From: JALZUE01 sp051251725
GTDB lineage: Bacteria; Pseudomonadota; Gammaproteobacteria; Enterobacterales; Alteromonadaceae
Direction of reading: 5' to 3'
Length of the DNA stretch: 64,000 nt
Assembly: GCA_051251725.1 (NCBI GenBank)
Contig: JBPOFN010000006.1
Coordinates: forward strand, 62,001-126,000
The translations under genes were made by a program, and so were the position numbers. The notes under the pieces were generated by a model, which was not told the origin of the DNA, did not search any database, and saw only the letters and a program-made list of their open reading frames with translations. Shown here piece after piece: positions 54,360 through 63,641 of the stretch (positions within the stretch are counted from its first letter, which is position 1; each line of letters begins with the position of its first letter).

Positions 54360-56933
54360 TTACTCAGACAGCCACTCAAAAGACTCACCTTGCTTTAAAG
54401 AAAATGTTTTACTCAGTGAACCATTGTCATATAAACGAAACTTTCCGTTACGCGTTGCCTTTATTGTCGCCTTTTCTAACTTGTTATTTTTCCAGCTCAT
54501 ATCAACGACAAAGCCACCCCGCGCTTTTAATCCCGTTACACTTCCTTCAGTCCATAGAGATGGTAGCGCAGGTAAAAGGTCGAGAATATAAGCAGCATCG
54601 GCTAAGGTATCAGGCGGTGCCACACCAATAAAATGGTTAGCTTTTGTAGGATCTTCTTTATATGCAACAAAGGCGGCATCTTCAATTTTTTCAGCCGTAG
54701 CATCAATACTACGCAATTGGCTTTGTAACAGCATTTCAGCGACAGCCGCTGCAGCACCTAAATTAGCATCTATTTGCCATGGCGCTCCGTTAAAAAGATT
54801 TATGTAAGGCATACCATAAATAAGATCATGATAATCTTTCAGTGCTCTATCACCGTTTCTTGTACGTGCCCACATGGAAGAACGCCAAGCTCCGGCCCAA
54901 CCTGCACCTCTCCAACCTTTCTTAAGCCTAACCTTCATTTGTTTTACGGCAGCATCACTAAATTGTTTAGTGGTTAAAGGTGAGAAATCACGTCCAGGGT
55001 GAAGTGCAAATAAATGGGATAAATGACGATGGGTGTTTTTAGGGTCATCTAAGTCTTCAGGCCATTCTTGCACCATACCATGTGAATTTATTTTTTGTGG
55101 TGTTAAACGTGGAATTAAATCACGTAAAATCTGTCTGAATTCTACGTCGCGTTTAAGTACAACAGCAGCCTCAATACAATCAGTGAAGAGGTTGACTAAT
55201 AACTGTTGATCATAACTAGCTCCCCACCCTTGCTTATTCAATTGACTATGTTCTTTACTCAAAAAGAAGTTTTCTGGTGACCATGTCGGATACACTAACA
55301 AAGTACCATCTTGCCAAGGGGCTAAATGCTCAACAAAGAACTGACAAGCTCCTTTCTGAACAGGGTAAATATCCGCTAAGTAATCAATATTTTTATTAAA
55401 TGAGTAATGTTCAAATAAATGTTGTGAAAGCCAGTGCCCACCTTGTTGCATACGACGACCATGGAAATTCTGGGCAGTAAAGCCAAAAACATTACTGTTG
55501 AGCCCAATACTCCAGCCCTTGTTAACACCAAATGTTTCTTTTGCAGCATATTGCCCACCTTTGGCGACTATTTTTGCCCAGTCAACATAAGGGCTAAAAG
55601 ATTCAGATAAATTAGTTGTTTCTGCCATCCAGTAGTTCATTTGGATATTGATATCCGTATGATAATCTGAGTTCCAAGGGGGTAATTCAAATGTATTCCA
55701 TAACCCTTGTAAGTTGGAAGGTACTGCAGCATTGCGTGATGAACTTATTTGTAGATAACGAGCATAATCAAAATGCAGTTTGTACAGCTCTAAAGGGCTA
55801 CCTTTTTTTACTAACTGATCCGTTGGTAAGTTAGACGGTTTAACATTTAAGTTTAAATTAACGCGTTGCATCAACTCACTGACATCAGTGACATGATCAC
55901 GTTTAATGCTTTGATAGCCTTTTTCCATCGCCACTTTTAGTACTTTGTCATTCGCCGCTTGAACATCGTTACCTTTAAATGAAGGATAAGTTGGTAAGTA
56001 GTCTGTAGCGCCTGCTACATAGATAATCACTTCTGATGCATCTTTAATGTCTAACATTTTACCATTTGCAATTACTTTAGCGTTGCCGGCATCAACTTTT
56101 GCTGTTTGTAAAAACTCCATATCTTCGCCAACATTCATAGGTGTGTAACCATGCAGCGTCAATTCATTTCCTTTTGCTATTATGGTTTGTCTGTCATGAA
56201 CAGTGGCAGCACTTAGCGATAAGTTCATCACACCGCCCTGTGCAGCTAATCGAATAACACAAAGATCATCAGGAAAACTACATAAAAACTCTCGACTGTA
56301 CTTAACACCGGCAATTTCATAATTAACCAAACCAAGACCATTAGAAATATCTAATGCTCGGCGGTAATTTGTGGCGTTTTGTAAATTATGGTTTGTGCTA
56401 ATTTTAAGATCAGCAAAAGGCGCATAATTACCTAAAGATTGTTTGGTAACCAGATACTTCGTTCCTAATGATTCAACCGAATCTTTACCGGTGCCAAATT
56501 TTCTATCACGCGCTGCTTTGCGTACCGTCTCTAAGTGCTTGTAGCCACCACGTGGTGCACCCGCTTGATCAATTTCATTTTGCCCGCGGCTAGAATTCGC
56601 CCACAAGGTTATCTCGTTAAAAACAATATATTCGCTCTCAACACCTCCAGAAAACATGGCGCCAAAGCGACCATTACCTAAGGGTAAAGCTTGCCCCATA
56701 AATGCTTTGCCTCGATTTTTTGCTATTTTTTTATTTTGCGGGCTGTTAGTTTTTGGCGAGATATCCACTATGGCAGGTTGTTCAAAATACAGTTGCTGCG
56801 CAGAGCTAGTCGATTTTATGGTTGCCTGCATCACATCGTTTGTCTGATTTTCTGAGACACATACCTGAGATACAAATAGCATCGAAAAAACACTAAATAA
56901 CCTAGCGTTAGGAGAAATCGAGATAAAATTCAT
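54360..56933 (-). CDS. GH95 alpha-L-fucosidase
   Basis: 857 aa with N-terminal signal (about 1-27, VSQVCVS). GH95 features: GNGRFGAMFSGGVESEYIVF in the N-terminal sandwich, NIQMNYWMAETTNLSE with the paired Asn motif, YPTWSPENFF carrying the general-acid Glu, HRHLSHLFALHPGRD, WAGAWRSSMWARTRNGDRAL, and NLFNGAPWQIDANLGAAAAV. It is an inverting enzyme that usually cleaves alpha-1,2-fucose and, in some members, L-galactose. Length and domain order are normal. With GH29 and GH141 it gives the cell three distinct fucosidase folds. Confidence 0.94.
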   Translation of the reverse strand: MNFISISPNARLFSVFSMLFVSQVCVSENQTNDVMQATIKSTSSAQQLYFEQPAIVDISPKTNSPQNKKIAKNRGKAFMGQALPLGNGRFGAMFSGGVESEYIVFNEITLWANSSRGQNEIDQAGAPRGGYKHLETVRKAARDRKFGTGKDSVESLGTKYLVTKQSLGNYAPFADLKISTNHNLQNATNYRRALDISNGLGLVNYEIAGVKYSREFLCSFPDDLCVIRLAAQGGVMNLSLSAATVHDRQTIIAKGNELTLHGYTPMNVGEDMEFLQTAKVDAGNAKVIANGKMLDIKDASEVIIYVAGATDYLPTYPSFKGNDVQAANDKVLKVAMEKGYQSIKRDHVTDVSELMQRVNLNLNVKPSNLPTDQLVKKGSPLELYKLHFDYARYLQISSSRNAAVPSNLQGLWNTFELPPWNSDYHTDINIQMNYWMAETTNLSESFSPYVDWAKIVAKGGQYAAKETFGVNKGWSIGLNSNVFGFTAQNFHGRRMQQGGHWLSQHLFEHYSFNKNIDYLADIYPVQKGACQFFVEHLAPWQDGTLLVYPTWSPENFFLSKEHSQLNKQGWGASYDQQLLVNLFTDCIEAAVVLKRDVEFRQILRDLIPRLTPQKINSHGMVQEWPEDLDDPKNTHRHLSHLFALHPGRDFSPLTTKQFSDAAVKQMKVRLKKGWRGAGWAGAWRSSMWARTRNGDRALKDYHDLIYGMPYINLFNGAPWQIDANLGAAAAVAEMLLQSQLRSIDATAEKIEDAAFVAYKEDPTKANHFIGVAPPDTLADAAYILDLLPALPSLWTEGSVTGLKARGGFVVDMSWKNNKLEKATIKATRNGKFRLYDNGSLSKTFSLKQGESFEWLSE

Positions 56934-57034
56934 AGTAAAACTCCACTTAAGGGTTAAAGAGCATAAAACGGTTTAACTCAATGGTTATATTTTTATAGTT
57001 TATTAAAAAAGGGCTAAGTAATTTAATTAACAGC

Positions 57035-57058
57035 AGCTCTGATAGAAAAATCAGAGCT
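57035..57058. other. Small hairpin between GH95 and sulfatase
   Basis: AGCTCTGAT / ATCAGAGCT, 9 bp with a 6-nt loop, in the 270-bp gap between two minus-strand genes. On the minus strand no U-tract follows; a weak terminator or processing site is possible. Confidence 0.4.
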
Positions 57059-57091
57059 TTGTGATTTTTAGTTACTCTATTGTAAATAATT

Positions 57092-57163
57092 AGGACTGTT
57101 GATCTTTCGCGGTTAAATTTTGTTCGGCTCTTTAAAGAAAGTAAACCGTTTTTAGACAAATCC
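57092..57163 (+). repeat. 70-bp direct repeat, copy 2 (possible IS end)
   Basis: GGACTGTTGATCTTTCGCGG, TTAAATTTTGTTCGGCTC, TTTAAAGAAAGTAAACCG: the same sequence and orientation as 51690-51760. The two copies bracket the GH95 and CMASR sulfatase genes. Confidence 0.7.
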
Positions 57164-57203
57164 AACCAATGCTGCAAACACAATCCCGAAAGTTCCCAAC
57201 CCC

Positions 57204-58763
57204 TTAGGGTCTTAGCTCATTTAGCAAAAGCGGTTTTGACAATGAACGGCTATAACCTTGCTCTTGGTAACGGTATAACAAGGCTTTTAACTCGGCTACT
57301 TTTTCAGGTTGTTGACTGTATAAATTATTACTTTCACTAGGATCAGCAGCTAAGTTATAAAGCTGGCCTGCTGGCGATTTAGTTTTTTTATTCAATAATG
57401 CTTTTTTCTCCTTGGGTGCAGCAAATCCCCCCGAGGTTTGGCCATCAATAAATTTCCAAGGCCCCTGTTGAAGCGCAAACATACCACGAAGTGAATGATA
57501 AACCGTTGCCTCGCGGATAGGATCACCACTGTTATCACCCATTAATCGAGTAAGTTGGTTATAGCTATCTTCACCAGCATTATTTGGTAACTCAGCGTCA
57601 GTAAGTGCGGCAAAAGTCGCAAGCAAATCAACTAATGAAAGGTTTTCATCGCTCACACTGCCTGCTGGAATATTATTTGGCCATGCAGCGACAAATGGCA
57701 CTCTGTGTCCGGCTTCATAAATATCAGCTTTCATGCCTCGAAATTGTCCGTTGGCTAAATGTTCATACTTAGAGATTTCTGATTCTCTCCAGTGCGAACC
57801 ATTATCACTAGACACTATAATTAAGGTATTGTCGGCTAAACCATTCGCTTGTAACGCGGCTACTACTCGGCCGACAACATCATCGGTTTGATAAACAAAA
57901 TCACCATAAACACCGGCTTTACTTGTACCACGGAATTCGTCGGTAGGTATCCAAGGGGTATGCGGTGAAGGTAACGGCATATAAAGAAAAAATGGCTGCT
58001 GTGGCTGTTGGCCTCGTTCAGCAATATAAGACTCTGCTTTGGTTGCTAACGTCGGTAATACTTCCATATGTTTAAAATCTGGTGCAATAGCCCCTGCACG
58101 CCATAATCCACCGCCGCCATTACGGGCATGTTTACCTTTTTTAATTGTTTCGGTAGCCATTTGTACAACTTTTTCATTTTCAAAATAGACGTACGGCGCC
58201 ATATCTAAGGATGCTGGAATACCAAAATAATAATCAAAACCTGAACTAATTGGCCCAGGGGTTAGCGGCTGGGTATAATCTGTTTTTTTATTATTACCCA
58301 GCCCTAAATGCCATTTACCGATCCCCGCAGTGGCATAACCTTGCTTTTGCAGCATTGATTGAATCGTCATACGACCTTCTTCAATTAATGCTGGCGATGT
58401 ACCACCCAAAACGCCAGTTTTTAATTTTGTCCGCCAAGCGTAACGCCCAGTTAATAAACCATAACGACTCGGAGTACATACAGCAGATGCGGTATGTGCG
58501 TCAGTAAATCGTATGCCATTATTAGCAATAGCATCCATATTAGGTGTTGGGATTTTGCTGTTCGCGTTATAAACACCAAGATCGCCGATTCCCATGTCAT
58601 CAGCAAAAATAATAACAATATTAGGTCTATTTACTGCTATGTCATTTTTAGATTTCTGTGCTGATACGTCACTAAATGAACAGCTTTGCACTAACAAACA
58701 TAATGCTACGCTCGCAATAAGTTGTGTTGATTTAGTCAAACCAATAAATGTATTTTTCTTCAT
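57204..58763 (-). CDS. Sulfatase (S1 family), lipoprotein, CTPSR
   Basis: 519 aa with lipobox LVQSC (Cys28), so membrane anchored. Motifs: IVIIFADDMGIGDLG, active-site CTPSR with Cys96 followed by YGLLTGRYAW, GKWHLGLG, VSSDNGSHWRESE and FRGMKADIYEAGHRVP. The CTPSRYGLLTGRYAWR run is typical of the group related to arylsulfatase A and N-acetylgalactosamine-6-sulfatases. Downstream of another sulfatase on the same strand, with a 65-bp gap containing a small hairpin. Confidence 0.94.
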   Translation of the reverse strand: MKKNTFIGLTKSTQLIASVALCLLVQSCSFSDVSAQKSKNDIAVNRPNIVIIFADDMGIGDLGVYNANSKIPTPNMDAIANNGIRFTDAHTASAVCTPSRYGLLTGRYAWRTKLKTGVLGGTSPALIEEGRMTIQSMLQKQGYATAGIGKWHLGLGNNKKTDYTQPLTPGPISSGFDYYFGIPASLDMAPYVYFENEKVVQMATETIKKGKHARNGGGGLWRAGAIAPDFKHMEVLPTLATKAESYIAERGQQPQQPFFLYMPLPSPHTPWIPTDEFRGTSKAGVYGDFVYQTDDVVGRVVAALQANGLADNTLIIVSSDNGSHWRESEISKYEHLANGQFRGMKADIYEAGHRVPFVAAWPNNIPAGSVSDENLSLVDLLATFAALTDAELPNNAGEDSYNQLTRLMGDNSGDPIREATVYHSLRGMFALQQGPWKFIDGQTSGGFAAPKEKKALLNKKTKSPAGQLYNLAADPSESNNLYSQQPEKVAELKALLYRYQEQGYSRSLSKPLLLNELRP

Positions 58764-58779
58764 GCCAATCCTAAGTTAG

Positions 58780-58799
58780 CCCACTTAATAAGAAGTGGG
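58780..58799 (-). other. Small hairpin between two sulfatase genes
   Basis: CCCACTT / AAGTGGG, 7-bp stem with 6-nt loop. No U-tract; perhaps a processing or attenuation signal between cistrons. Confidence 0.4.
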
Positions 58800-58828
58800 A
58801 GTTAATACGTTGCTAAAGCCCACACAAT

Positions 58829-60364
58829 CTAATATTTAGTAGGTGTCCACTGTGGAATACCCTTTTCTTTTAATTGCTTGTTATATTTCAACGTTAATGG
58901 TTGCTGTTCTGCATGAATTGCAGGTAACTGTTCATTAACAAGATATTTTTCTGTTGAATCCCACCAAATATCATAAGCCGCGGTTAGCTCTTTAATAATC
59001 TCAGGGTATTTATCGGCAAGATTGGTTGTTTCATAGGGATCTTTATTGATGTCTGATAACTCATACTGAACATCACCTTTCTTATTTAAAGTATATACAA
59101 GTCGCCATTGCTCAGTTCGCACAGCACCGTTGTTGAACTTATTCTGTTGACGCGTCATTTTGTTTTTACGACCATCGTCCCACCGGCCTTTATGAACAAA
59201 TAACTTACGATCTTCCCATGTTGCCTTTGGGTTTTCTAATAATGGTAATAATGTTCTGCCTGTTGGAGGTAATTTACTTTCTGGGATTTTTGCCCCAGCT
59301 AAATCGGTGAATGTACGGTAAAGATCGATATGTCCTGCCAATGAGTCAACGTCAACATCTTCTGGTATAGCGCCTTTCCAGTACCAAAAAGACGGTACGT
59401 GTGTTCCACCTTCCCAAGGCGAGTTTTTATGTCCTTTCATACCGGCATTAAACGGCGCAATTTTTCCAGCCCCCTTCTTTTTAATTGGCGCCATGCTCAT
59501 ACCATTATCTGTCATAAAAATAATTAAGGTATTTTCAAGCGCATGCCATTTCTCTAAGGTTTTCATCATTTCGCCAAGGTTATCATCGATATTTTCTACC
59601 ATACCGTAACGTGCTGCTGTGGATTTATCATAACCTTGGTCAAGAAACCGGCGTTTATATTGTTCTGGCGCATACATAGGACCATGCGGTGCATTTAAAG
59701 AGATATAAGCAAAATAAGGTTGCTCTGCATCAATTTGCCGTTTTATCCAAGATAAACCGGCATCAAAAAATACATCAGTACAAAACCCTTTGGTTTTTAC
59801 TACGGTGTCATTATGTAAAAGTACATTATCAAAATAAGGGTTTTTAGTATTAGGTTTAAAATCGCCCAATGAGTATTGGCCAATACCACCAGCACCTAGC
59901 ATCAGAACTTCATCAAAACCGCGATTTTGCGGAAGATATTTATCTTCGTCACCTAAATGCCATTTACCAAACAAAGCCGTTTTATAGCCTGCTTGCTGTA
60001 ACGCTTGTGGAAAAGTAACAACATCTAAAGCCATACGTTCACGTTGTAAAATTGTGTGACTTACCCCAACTTCTAACGGATGACGACCACTCATAATACC
60101 AGCACGTGACGGTGCACACGTTGGACTGACTTGAAAGTCGGTAAAACGTGTTGATTTTTTTGCAAACTCATCAATATGCGGGGTTTTTAAAATCGGGTTG
60201 CCTTGACTTGATAAATCCCCCATGCCTTGGTCATCCGTTAACACAAAGATAATATTCGGGCGACTGTTGGACAGTGATTTTGTACTTGCTTGTGCGGCGA
60301 TCGTTATTAACATAGATGTTAAAGTTAAGGCAGTAACACAACTGATAGCGACTAATTTTTTCAT
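58829..60364 (-). CDS. Sulfatase (S1 family), secreted, CAPSR
   Basis: 511 aa with signal peptide (cleavage near AAQA, about 26). Motifs: IIFVLTDDQGMGDLS, active-site CAPSR with Cys83, LFGKWHLGDEDKYLPQNRGF, IFMTDNGMSM and MKGHKNSPWEGGTHVP. It lies downstream of the cohesin-like gene on the same strand and could share its transcript, apart from a hairpin in between. Substrate sulfate position unknown. Confidence 0.94.
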   Translation of the reverse strand: MKKLVAISCVTALTLTSMLITIAAQASTKSLSNSRPNIIFVLTDDQGMGDLSSQGNPILKTPHIDEFAKKSTRFTDFQVSPTCAPSRAGIMSGRHPLEVGVSHTILQRERMALDVVTFPQALQQAGYKTALFGKWHLGDEDKYLPQNRGFDEVLMLGAGGIGQYSLGDFKPNTKNPYFDNVLLHNDTVVKTKGFCTDVFFDAGLSWIKRQIDAEQPYFAYISLNAPHGPMYAPEQYKRRFLDQGYDKSTAARYGMVENIDDNLGEMMKTLEKWHALENTLIIFMTDNGMSMAPIKKKGAGKIAPFNAGMKGHKNSPWEGGTHVPSFWYWKGAIPEDVDVDSLAGHIDLYRTFTDLAGAKIPESKLPPTGRTLLPLLENPKATWEDRKLFVHKGRWDDGRKNKMTRQQNKFNNGAVRTEQWRLVYTLNKKGDVQYELSDINKDPYETTNLADKYPEIIKELTAAYDIWWDSTEKYLVNEQLPAIHAEQQPLTLKYNKQLKEKGIPQWTPTKY

Positions 60365-60405
60365 AACTTCTCCAGATGAAGCCGTTTTTATTCAATATCA
60401 ACGAG

Positions 60406-60438
60406 TAAGCCTGCAACATTTAAAATGTTACAGGCTTA
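60406..60438 (-). other. Hairpin between cohesin-like and sulfatase genes
   Basis: TAAGCCTGCAACATTT (60406-60421) pairs with AAATGTTACAGGCTTA (60423-60438), one mismatch. There is no clear U-tract on the minus strand. It may partly terminate or stabilise the upstream dockerin/cohesin message so that those genes are expressed differently from the sulfatases. Confidence 0.5.
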
Positions 60439-60509
60439 TATATTATTTTCTTGCCGTACACCTTGTATGGTTAAAAATAAAACACGTATAATTTTAGAAA
60501 ACGTTTAAT

Positions 60510-61097
60510 TTATTTACGTTGTTTAGCGCGCATTCTCGCAATGCCCAAACCAGCTAATAACATTAACGCAAGTGAAGATGGCTCTGGTACGTCAGTTACA
60601 CCGGAAACAACATTGACATTAAATGAACCACCGACACTTCCGTCATAAGATTCATCCCAAAACAGTGCACCACCAGATTCAAGAAAATTTGCGTCACTGA
60701 AAAAATCGATACTTTCAGTACCTAAAGCTATTGCGGTAAAGCTCAGTGTAGCTAAAACATTAGTGTTAGGTCCTAAGTCGAAATAACCGGTAATATCATG
60801 ATAAACCTCATAAGGTTCAAGTGCATACGTGTTATTGTTTCCATCCAGAGTAAAACCATCAAATTGCACAAAACTTAATGGGCTAGTAATGTCGAAACCA
60901 AACGCAATTAAATCCCCAAAATTATTAGTATTAAGTGACACTTCAACATCGAATGATTCGCCAACCAAAACATCATCTACAGCAGTGAATGCAAGTTCAT
61001 AGTCTGCAGTTATCAAGCTTGCAGAAACAAGACTTGATTGAAATACAATAACCAAACCTGCAAGTAAAGAAATCAACCGTTTGTTAAATATTTTCAT
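60510..61097 (-). CDS. Cohesin-like domain protein with PEP-CTERM anchor
   Basis: 195 aa. Signal peptide about 1-26 (QSSLVSA). Residues about 33-165 form an all-beta domain with cohesin-like features: VGESFDVEVSLNTNNFGDLI, AFGFDITSPLSFVQFDGF, and NVLATLSFTAIALGTESIDF (the G-x-L-A-x-L-x-F strand typical of cohesins). The C-terminus is a PEP-CTERM sorting signal: VPEPSS (170-175), a hydrophobic helix, then basic RMRAKQRK. PEP-CTERM proteins are processed by an exosortase and attached to the envelope or exopolysaccharide. It lies 114 bp downstream of an enzyme with a dockerin. The exosortase gene is not in this window. The cohesin assignment is by pattern only. Confidence 0.7.
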   Translation of the reverse strand: MKIFNKRLISLLAGLVIVFQSSLVSASLITADYELAFTAVDDVLVGESFDVEVSLNTNNFGDLIAFGFDITSPLSFVQFDGFTLDGNNNTYALEPYEVYHDITGYFDLGPNTNVLATLSFTAIALGTESIDFFSDANFLESGGALFWDESYDGSVGGSFNVNVVSGVTDVPEPSSLALMLLAGLGIARMRAKQRK

Positions 61098-61211
61098 TAT
61101 TACTACCTTTTTTTATTTGAACCTATAACCAATAGCGTTATAGTTTTTGTTATTTTTTAAATTAATGACTAATTAACCTATCAAATGATTAACATTCAAC
61201 AGGTTATAAAA

Positions 61212-63641
61212 TTACTGGTTTCTATATAATGCAATCCATAGGCTGTAATCAGCACGTGTAATGACACCATCGTCATCTAAATCGGCAGCTTCAACATAAG
61301 CATCATCTTCTTCTGAGGTACCCATAGCGGATCTATATATCAATGCATCTGAACGCCCTAACATACAGTCTGAATCTAAATCGCCTATAATAGGTGCAGA
61401 TTCTTCAACGTTATAACTTACAGTAATACTGTTAACAGACCATTTGTTTTGAGCGCTGTCATTACCAGCCGCTAACACAAGATCTGTTATCTCCCAAGCA
61501 CTGCCATAAGTGACATCGTATTGCGACGGATTATCCGGCATTTTGGCGCCGCCATCAGCGTTTTCAAGGCCATTTGAAAAAACCAAAACGCGATCATTAG
61601 ACGATTGTCCATTTGCGATTTCTACATTATTAAATGATAATTCAGTAATATTGCTCTGGGCTAAACAGCTCCCATTAGCGTTAAAATTAACGATACGGAT
61701 ATTATCGATTGACTCAATTGATTCACCTTCACTACCTTTAAAGATGTTATCTGAGCCAACGCCCCAGCTGTTCTCTGAAGTATTACCTTTATTATCAGAA
61801 GCCCCACTTTGAATTCCAGTTCCTGTCGTTGGAGTAATATCCACCGCAATTTGGAAAGTAGCCACGCCATGTGCTGTTTGCACATCTGACATTAAGGTTG
61901 CAACAGTATCAATACCGTAATCTGTATCTGCTGTAGCAAAAATTTGTGCTAATTTTGGCGCGTCTGGCTCTTCCGGTTCAACAGGTACTTCTGGCTCAAC
62001 ATATTCACCAACGCTAAGTGTCAGAACACGTTCAGTTATGCCATCAACATCTGATGCTTGAATAACAAACTCATAGTGAGTTTCAACAGTTTCTGTTGTT
62101 GTACCTTGTAACAACCAGGTCCCTGGATTGGTTTCATCTCTAATAAGCTGTAACCAACTAGGTGCGCCCTCAGGTAATAAAGTTAAAGTCACTTCTGCAG
62201 TTCCTTCTGGATCCCAGAAGTCTTTATTTTCGATAAGAGTATGCGAATAAGGTTGTTCAAAAATACCATTTGTTAACGAGGTATGTGCACGTGCCCAATT
62301 AGGTGCACCTGGTTCCTGTAATTCAGCTAAGTGCGTATCCATTTCAGTTAGTTGTGCTAATGAATTATCAGTGGCAATGAGTAGAGCATTATTATTAGAT
62401 TTCTTACCTACCAATGGCAGGCCCCAGCTAATTGCACCGCCGCCTTGTGCTGACTCTAAGTTCCAAAGATTGAAATCGTCATTTGTCAAGGCAAGTGTAT
62501 TACCGCCGTTCCAACTCGTGGTACTCATTGGAGGATCAAAATGACCAATAACTTTATCATCCCAATCCCAGTCGTGTGCATCAGTACCCGCTGCTACTGA
62601 GCCTGAATGTACGTTACCATCTGTGTCGGTAATTTTTTGAATGTGTGCATAATTACGGTCATATAAACCATTTTCTTTGTTACCAAGGTTTCTGCCGCCA
62701 TTATAAGGGTGACCAAACATGTAGTCGTCATAATGAGTTGCTTCAGAGAATGGGTTTAGGTGTTCAGTATCTCGCTCAGGACTATTATTAAATGAGACTG
62801 GCGCACTCGGATTACCGGCTTGCGCTGCTTTAGCAAACGCACCATAAAGGGCTTGATCTTCTTTTACACCGTTTGTGGCGCTATCACCGTTACTATACAT
62901 AAATGAGCCTGAGTCAAATAACCAACCATCAATTAACTCACCATAACGCTCTGAATAAACTTTAAGCACAAACTCAGCATAGGCGAACATATATTTACGA
63001 TTTGGATAGGTTTCGGTTGCGTCAACATAGGTTTGTGTTTCTGCATCCCAAGTTCCTGTATGGTAAGGCTGACTATTGATAAATGCCTGTGCTTCAGCGT
63101 TAGTATCAACCCAAGCCTTCCAACGTTCGGTAATATTAGGAATATAATCAGGATTAGGGGTAGAATCACTGCGTTGTAACATGTTTGAACTGTTGATATA
63201 GACCTGCACTTTCATGCCGGCTTCTTTAACTTTTGTAATCATCTTCAAGAAAGGGTCAACGTTAGCTGAAGCACGCGGAACGACTAAATTAATAGGGTTG
63301 CCAGTAGCGTCGATATCTCCCTGCCAAAAGCTTTCTAATAATTCATGTGGCGCAATATGAACTGACGATTTAATAGATGACTCACCTAAATGCACTTGAA
63401 TATAATCAATCGTTTTCAAATGACTTATTTGATCTAAAAAAATGTCAATTTCTAGGGTTTCGCTTTTACCATTATATACATCAACAGGTTTCCAATTGAT
63501 GCCCCAAGAACTTCGTAACCATTCACCACGTGATTCAACGATATTGACAGTATCTTCTGCTGCAGCTTCATCTACAGCCATGGCATTTGTTGCAAATAAA
63601 CATGCAACGGCAACCGATGTTAACTTAGCACCTGTTTTCAT
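61212..63641 (-). CDS. Large secreted TIM-barrel enzyme (candidate endo-fucanase) with C-terminal dockerin
   Basis: 809 aa. Signal peptide 1-22 (NAMA). Catalytic part about 35-450 looks like a TIM barrel: EWLRSSWGINWKPVDVYNGK, IDYIQVHLGESS, GMKVQVYINSSNML, IDGWLFDSGSFMYS with Asp238 and Asp243, and ATHYDDYMFGHPYNGG with His303 and His311. An Ig/cadherin-like domain follows (about 480-550; HYEFVIQASDVDGITERVL), a P/E linker (VEPEVPVEPEEPDAP), a sandwich domain, and at 752-809 two dockerin calcium loops (Asp754/756/758/765; Asp787/789/791/798). Context (sulfatases, GH95, fucose operon) suggests an endo-fucanase of a GH107/GH168-like type, but I could not confirm a family. It begins this minus-strand cluster. 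Confidence 0.7.
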   Translation of the reverse strand: MKTGAKLTSVAVACLFATNAMAVDEAAAEDTVNIVESRGEWLRSSWGINWKPVDVYNGKSETLEIDIFLDQISHLKTIDYIQVHLGESSIKSSVHIAPHELLESFWQGDIDATGNPINLVVPRASANVDPFLKMITKVKEAGMKVQVYINSSNMLQRSDSTPNPDYIPNITERWKAWVDTNAEAQAFINSQPYHTGTWDAETQTYVDATETYPNRKYMFAYAEFVLKVYSERYGELIDGWLFDSGSFMYSNGDSATNGVKEDQALYGAFAKAAQAGNPSAPVSFNNSPERDTEHLNPFSEATHYDDYMFGHPYNGGRNLGNKENGLYDRNYAHIQKITDTDGNVHSGSVAAGTDAHDWDWDDKVIGHFDPPMSTTSWNGGNTLALTNDDFNLWNLESAQGGGAISWGLPLVGKKSNNNALLIATDNSLAQLTEMDTHLAELQEPGAPNWARAHTSLTNGIFEQPYSHTLIENKDFWDPEGTAEVTLTLLPEGAPSWLQLIRDETNPGTWLLQGTTTETVETHYEFVIQASDVDGITERVLTLSVGEYVEPEVPVEPEEPDAPKLAQIFATADTDYGIDTVATLMSDVQTAHGVATFQIAVDITPTTGTGIQSGASDNKGNTSENSWGVGSDNIFKGSEGESIESIDNIRIVNFNANGSCLAQSNITELSFNNVEIANGQSSNDRVLVFSNGLENADGGAKMPDNPSQYDVTYGSAWEITDLVLAAGNDSAQNKWSVNSITVSYNVEESAPIIGDLDSDCMLGRSDALIYRSAMGTSEEDDAYVEAADLDDDGVITRADYSLWIALYRNQ
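61215..61388 (-). other. Dockerin type-I-like domain
   Basis: Codes residues 752-809 of the TIM-barrel enzyme. Two EF-hand-like loops with the D-x-D-x-D spacing and final Asp at position 12, the second (DLDDDGVITRAD) a perfect match, 33 residues apart. This is the classical duplicated dockerin layout. Confidence 0.85.

Noticed and set aside
56947..57183. 78-aa ORF between GH95 and a sulfatase
   Set aside because: Runs through the 70-bp repeat and a hairpin; no evidence of coding.
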